Shown here one piece after another: positions 5,094 through 6,632 of a DNA stretch of 6,632 nt (position 1 is the stretch's first letter; the number at the start of each line of letters is the position of its first letter). The notes beneath the pieces are model-generated. The model was given only the letters and a program-made list of their open reading frames with translations, did not search any database and was not told the DNA's origin. The stretch covers positions 1-6,632 of the forward strand of contig DBVQ01000028.1 in NCBI GenBank assembly GCA_002308155.1. The letters are read 5' to 3'. Source of the stretch: Christensenella sp. UBA1260. Lineage in GTDB: Bacteria; Bacillota; Clostridia; Christensenellales; CAG-917. The position numbers were made by a program, and so were the translations under genes.

Positions 5094-5591
5094 TTATGCG
5101 TTCAACTCTTTGATTTGAAGACAGAATGCCTCGATTGCCGCAAGCTTGTCGTCGGATGGCTTGACAAGCGGGTCAACGAGCGAAAGAGTTGGGGAAATCT
5201 TGTCTTTTTTGAGGAGTGCCGCAAGTTTGACAAAGGACTTTTCGGCATTGCCCCCGCTAGACGTCGCAAAAGCGAGCACCGGTTTTTCGGCAATTACACC
5301 ACGGTTTTGCTCTACAAACGAACGGATTGGCGGGGCAAAAGTGCCTGCCCAAACGGGGTAGCCGAGGATTATTGCGTCATAACCGCTTGCGTCAAAGGTG
5401 TAGGGGACGAGTTTTGGGGATTCGCCCATAACCGCGCTCTTGCCGCCCCAAAAGAACTTTTTGAATCCCTTGTCGGGATATGCTTTTTCCGGTTCGATGC
5501 GGACTATGTCAGCATCAATTTGTTTTGCGATTTCGTTTGCCACGAAGTCGCAGTTTTCAGATTGAGAATAATAGACGATTGCGATTTTCAT
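5094..5591 (-). CDS. Flavodoxin family protein
   Basis: This 165-residue single-domain protein has the flavodoxin fold and probably binds FMN as a small cytoplasmic electron carrier or quinone/flavin reductase. Visible features are the first strand MKIAIVYYS, the phosphate-loop position SQSENC (9-14), the isoalloxazine-contact loop GYPVWAGTFAPP (77-88), and strand 4 with its glycine loop VLAFATSSGGNAEKSF (105-120). The phosphate loop is unusual: typical relatives read S/T-x-TGNT, while here the Gly is Glu12 and the last Thr is Cys14, which may weaken or alter FMN binding. The start is fixed by AGGAG 6 nt upstream of the ATG at 5591. It lies 4 bp upstream of the YjbR gene, with which it is almost certainly co-transcribed, and 190 bp downstream of trhA. 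The physiological partner cannot be told from the sequence. Confidence 0.9.
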   Translation of the reverse strand: MKIAIVYYSQSENCDFVANEIAKQIDADIVRIEPEKAYPDKGFKKFFWGGKSAVMGESPKLVPYTFDASGYDAIILGYPVWAGTFAPPIRSFVEQNRGVIAEKPVLAFATSSGGNAEKSFVKLAALLKKDKISPTLSLVDPLVKPSDDKLAAIEAFCLQIKELNA

Positions 5592-5597
5592 TTTTAT

Positions 5598-5602
5598 CTC
5601 CT
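5598..5602 (-). promoter_or_regulatory. Shine-Dalgarno of the flavodoxin gene
   Basis: AGGAG on the minus strand lies 6 nt before the ATG at 5591. It contrasts with the absence of such a site before trhA, rsmG and parA. Confidence 0.85.
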
Positions 5603-5611
5603 AAAAATGTG

Positions 5612-5724
5612 CTATTTGGCGACCTGCTTTGTTAGAACGCCTTTTGTGCCGACACCGTGTACGTCTTTGTACGCTTGGTCATCCCAAAACGCGCTCTGCC
5701 GCGCATCTCATCCAAATATCGCAT
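5612..5724 (-). pseudogene. Possible remnant or small ORF between trhA and the flavodoxin gene
   Basis: The 190-bp gap is more GC-rich than other spacers here and looks coding-like. One frame gives a 30-residue ORF (ATG at 5724, TAA at 5632-5634). The adjacent frame gives 31 codons with no start (5615-5707), ending at TAG 5612-5614, with a protein-like sequence including AFWDDQAYKDVHGVGTKG. The two frames would join near the GCGCG around 5690 if two bases were removed. I recognise no family. It may be the decayed end of a gene, a frameshifted small gene, or meaningless. Confidence 0.22.
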
Positions 5725-5775
5725 TTTATTGTTTTGAGCGGATTTAGTCCGCGAATATTAATTTTTCAACATCAT

Positions 5776-5800
5776 TTATTTTCAACTTAGTTGAAAATAA
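5776..5800. repeat. 25-bp inverted repeat across the trhA stop codon
   Basis: Arms TTATTTTCAACT (5776-5787) and AGTTGAAAATAA (5789-5800) are perfect 12-bp inverted copies around one base. The trhA stop (TGA, 5784-5782) lies inside. No T-run follows on the minus strand, so it is not a classical terminator; it could be an mRNA-stabilising hairpin or an operator. Confidence 0.65.
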
Positions 5801-6477
5801 TTCGCCAGCATGCAGAGCATTGGGCCGATCAGCACGAGCACGTGGAAGACGCAGTGCATATAGCGTTTGTATATACGGAAGAAGATTGCGCCGAGCAAGC
5901 TGGTCAAAAGCCCTGCAAGATACAAGTAGCCGACAAGGTCCTTGTTGCGTATGCCGCTTCCGGTGAAGTTTGAGACGAAAAACGCCGCAAACAGCAGTGC
6001 TCCGACGATAAACGTTATGCCAACGGACAGTTTGTGCGACTTGTCAAAGGCAAATAGGCAGCAAAACAGCATTGCAAACGCCAACGCAAACGACAAGCCA
6101 AATGCGATATATCCATATATATTGCCATAGAGCAGGCAGAGGCACGTCCCGCACGCGATGACGTTGAGGTCCACGGCAGGGAAGTCCAGTCTGCGCCACA
6201 TCTGTTTTCTCTTCAAATCCCTTGTGCCGTGATACATGGCGGAGATAAAGAACTCCAACCCTAGGCAAAAACAGCTCAGAACCGCCGCCAAGACGCATTC
6301 AGTGGTTGTCGCGCGTAAAAGCATAAGGACGAGCATAACCACGGCAAAAACGACGCCAAGCGCGTGCGTGATTGTGTTGATAAGCTCCTCCATCGGCGTA
6401 TAGTAAACGAGAGAATTGTTTTTGTAGATTTCTTTGAGCTCGTCTATGTTGTCGGGGGTTTTGAGTGCTTGAATCAT
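5782..6477 (-). CDS. trhA: PAQR/hemolysin III family membrane protein (TrhA-like)
   Basis: This 231-residue protein belongs to the HlyIII/PAQR family, seven-helix inner-membrane proteins linked to membrane-lipid homeostasis in bacteria; the old 'hemolysin' name does not imply toxicity. Signature positions are EELINTITHALG (30-41), SAMYH with Ser79 and His83, RRLDF with Asp98, and HCVFH with His208 and His212. His83, His208 and His212 correspond to the metal-binding histidines of the family, so the presumed zinc site is intact. The usual LDH triplet reads LDF here. Hydrophobic segments fall at about 42-58, 61-82, 101-118, 119-143, 151-170, 182-200 and 209-228. The ATG at 6477 has no Shine-Dalgarno; a promoter -10 ends 6 nt upstream. 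It leads the minus-strand unit with the flavodoxin and YjbR genes. Confidence 0.92.
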   Translation of the reverse strand: MIQALKTPDNIDELKEIYKNNSLVYYTPMEELINTITHALGVVFAVVMLVLMLLRATTTECVLAAVLSCFCLGLEFFISAMYHGTRDLKRKQMWRRLDFPAVDLNVIACGTCLCLLYGNIYGYIAFGLSFALAFAMLFCCLFAFDKSHKLSVGITFIVGALLFAAFFVSNFTGSGIRNKDLVGYLYLAGLLTSLLGAIFFRIYKRYMHCVFHVLVLIGPMLCMLANYFQLS

Positions 6478-6483
6478 GCTTAA

Positions 6484-6512
6484 ATATTAGGATATTATTG
6501 TTGTTTTTGCAA
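6484..6512 (-). promoter_or_regulatory. Predicted trhA promoter, leaderless
   Basis: On the minus strand: TTGCAA (6512-6507), a 17-bp spacer, and TAATAT (6489-6484). The 6 nt at 6483-6478 separate the -10 from the ATG, so the mRNA should begin at the start codon. No Shine-Dalgarno is present. Confidence 0.65.
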
Positions 6513-6582
6513 GATTTATATGGTTTTTTATTAAAAATCGGGGGTTTTCTAAAAATTTTTCACGAATCGTGTTTTAAAATGC

Positions 6583-6611
6583 TTGCAATTATAATGATAT
6601 ATTGTTATAAT
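6583..6611 (+). promoter_or_regulatory. Predicted promoter for a gene beyond the right edge
   Basis: TTGCAA (6583-6588), a 17-bp spacer and a perfect TATAAT (6606-6611) with an extended TGT form a strong promoter pointing right, divergent from trhA. No start codon sits at the predicted transcription start (about 6618), so any gene begins outside the window with a normal leader. The remaining DNA at 6513-6632 is AT-rich and holds nothing else I can identify except the small CACGA/TCGTG dyad at 6561-6571. Confidence 0.5.
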
Positions 6612-6632
6612 TATTTTACTTATTATATTGTA

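Noticed and set aside
5064..5747. 227-residue plus-strand open frame opposite the flavodoxin gene
   Set aside because: It is antisense to a clear flavodoxin with matching motifs and its own Shine-Dalgarno; the translation resembles no family.
1..6632. Plasmid or mobile-element origin for the parABS locus
   Set aside because: ParA lacks the N-terminal regulatory domain of P1/F-type plasmid proteins, parS matches the universal chromosomal consensus, and the neighbours (rsmG, mtnN, trhA) are ordinary chromosomal genes. No rep, integrase or transposase is visible.

Overview
The window looks like a chromosomal origin-proximal segment of a bacterium, most probably an uncultured Firmicutes/Clostridia-type organism. 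Supporting this are a chromosomal-type ParA (Soj) and ParB (Spo0J) pair, a cluster of near-consensus parS sites, and RsmG, MTA/SAH nucleosidase and YjbR proteins of the kind found in gut Firmicutes. Base composition is moderately AT-rich in genes and very AT-rich between them. The species cannot be named from the sequence. No phage genes, insertion sequences, CRISPR arrays, tRNAs or rRNAs are visible.

Layout, left to right. (1) 1-1603, minus strand: parA then parB, 11 bp apart; parB runs off the left edge. (2) 1604-1757: a divergent promoter region with two degenerate parS-like elements around a perfect 18-bp palindrome. (3) 1758-3187, plus strand: rsmG then mtnN, 11 bp apart, pairing a SAM-dependent 16S rRNA methyltransferase with the nucleosidase that removes its product SAH; a hairpin terminator follows at 3246-3280. 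(4) About 3281-4370: about 1.1 kb without a credible gene, holding three strong parS sites in 96 bp (3688-3783), a fourth weaker one at 4220-4235, an orphan hairpin (3794-3820), an orphan sigma-70-like promoter (3943-3971) and one DnaA-box-like 9-mer. (5) 4371-6477, minus strand: a TrhA/hemolysin-III membrane protein, a 190-bp gap with a possible gene remnant, a flavodoxin, and a two-domain MmcQ/YjbR protein ending in a clear terminator. (6) 6478-6632: divergent promoters, one for trhA and one pointing out of the window.

Two themes tie this together. First, hand counts show that the plus strand is C-rich left of the parS cluster and G-rich right of the gene-free region, even when only minus-strand genes are compared (parA against the YjbR gene). 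This is what a replication origin at or very near the gene-free region would produce. The flanking operons converge on that region and each has its own terminator, so it is insulated from transcription. Second, the first genes of three transcription units (parA, rsmG, trhA) have no Shine-Dalgarno sequence, and each has a promoter whose -10 hexamer ends exactly 6 nt before the start codon. That predicts leaderless mRNAs. The downstream genes parB, mtnN and the flavodoxin have good Shine-Dalgarno sequences.
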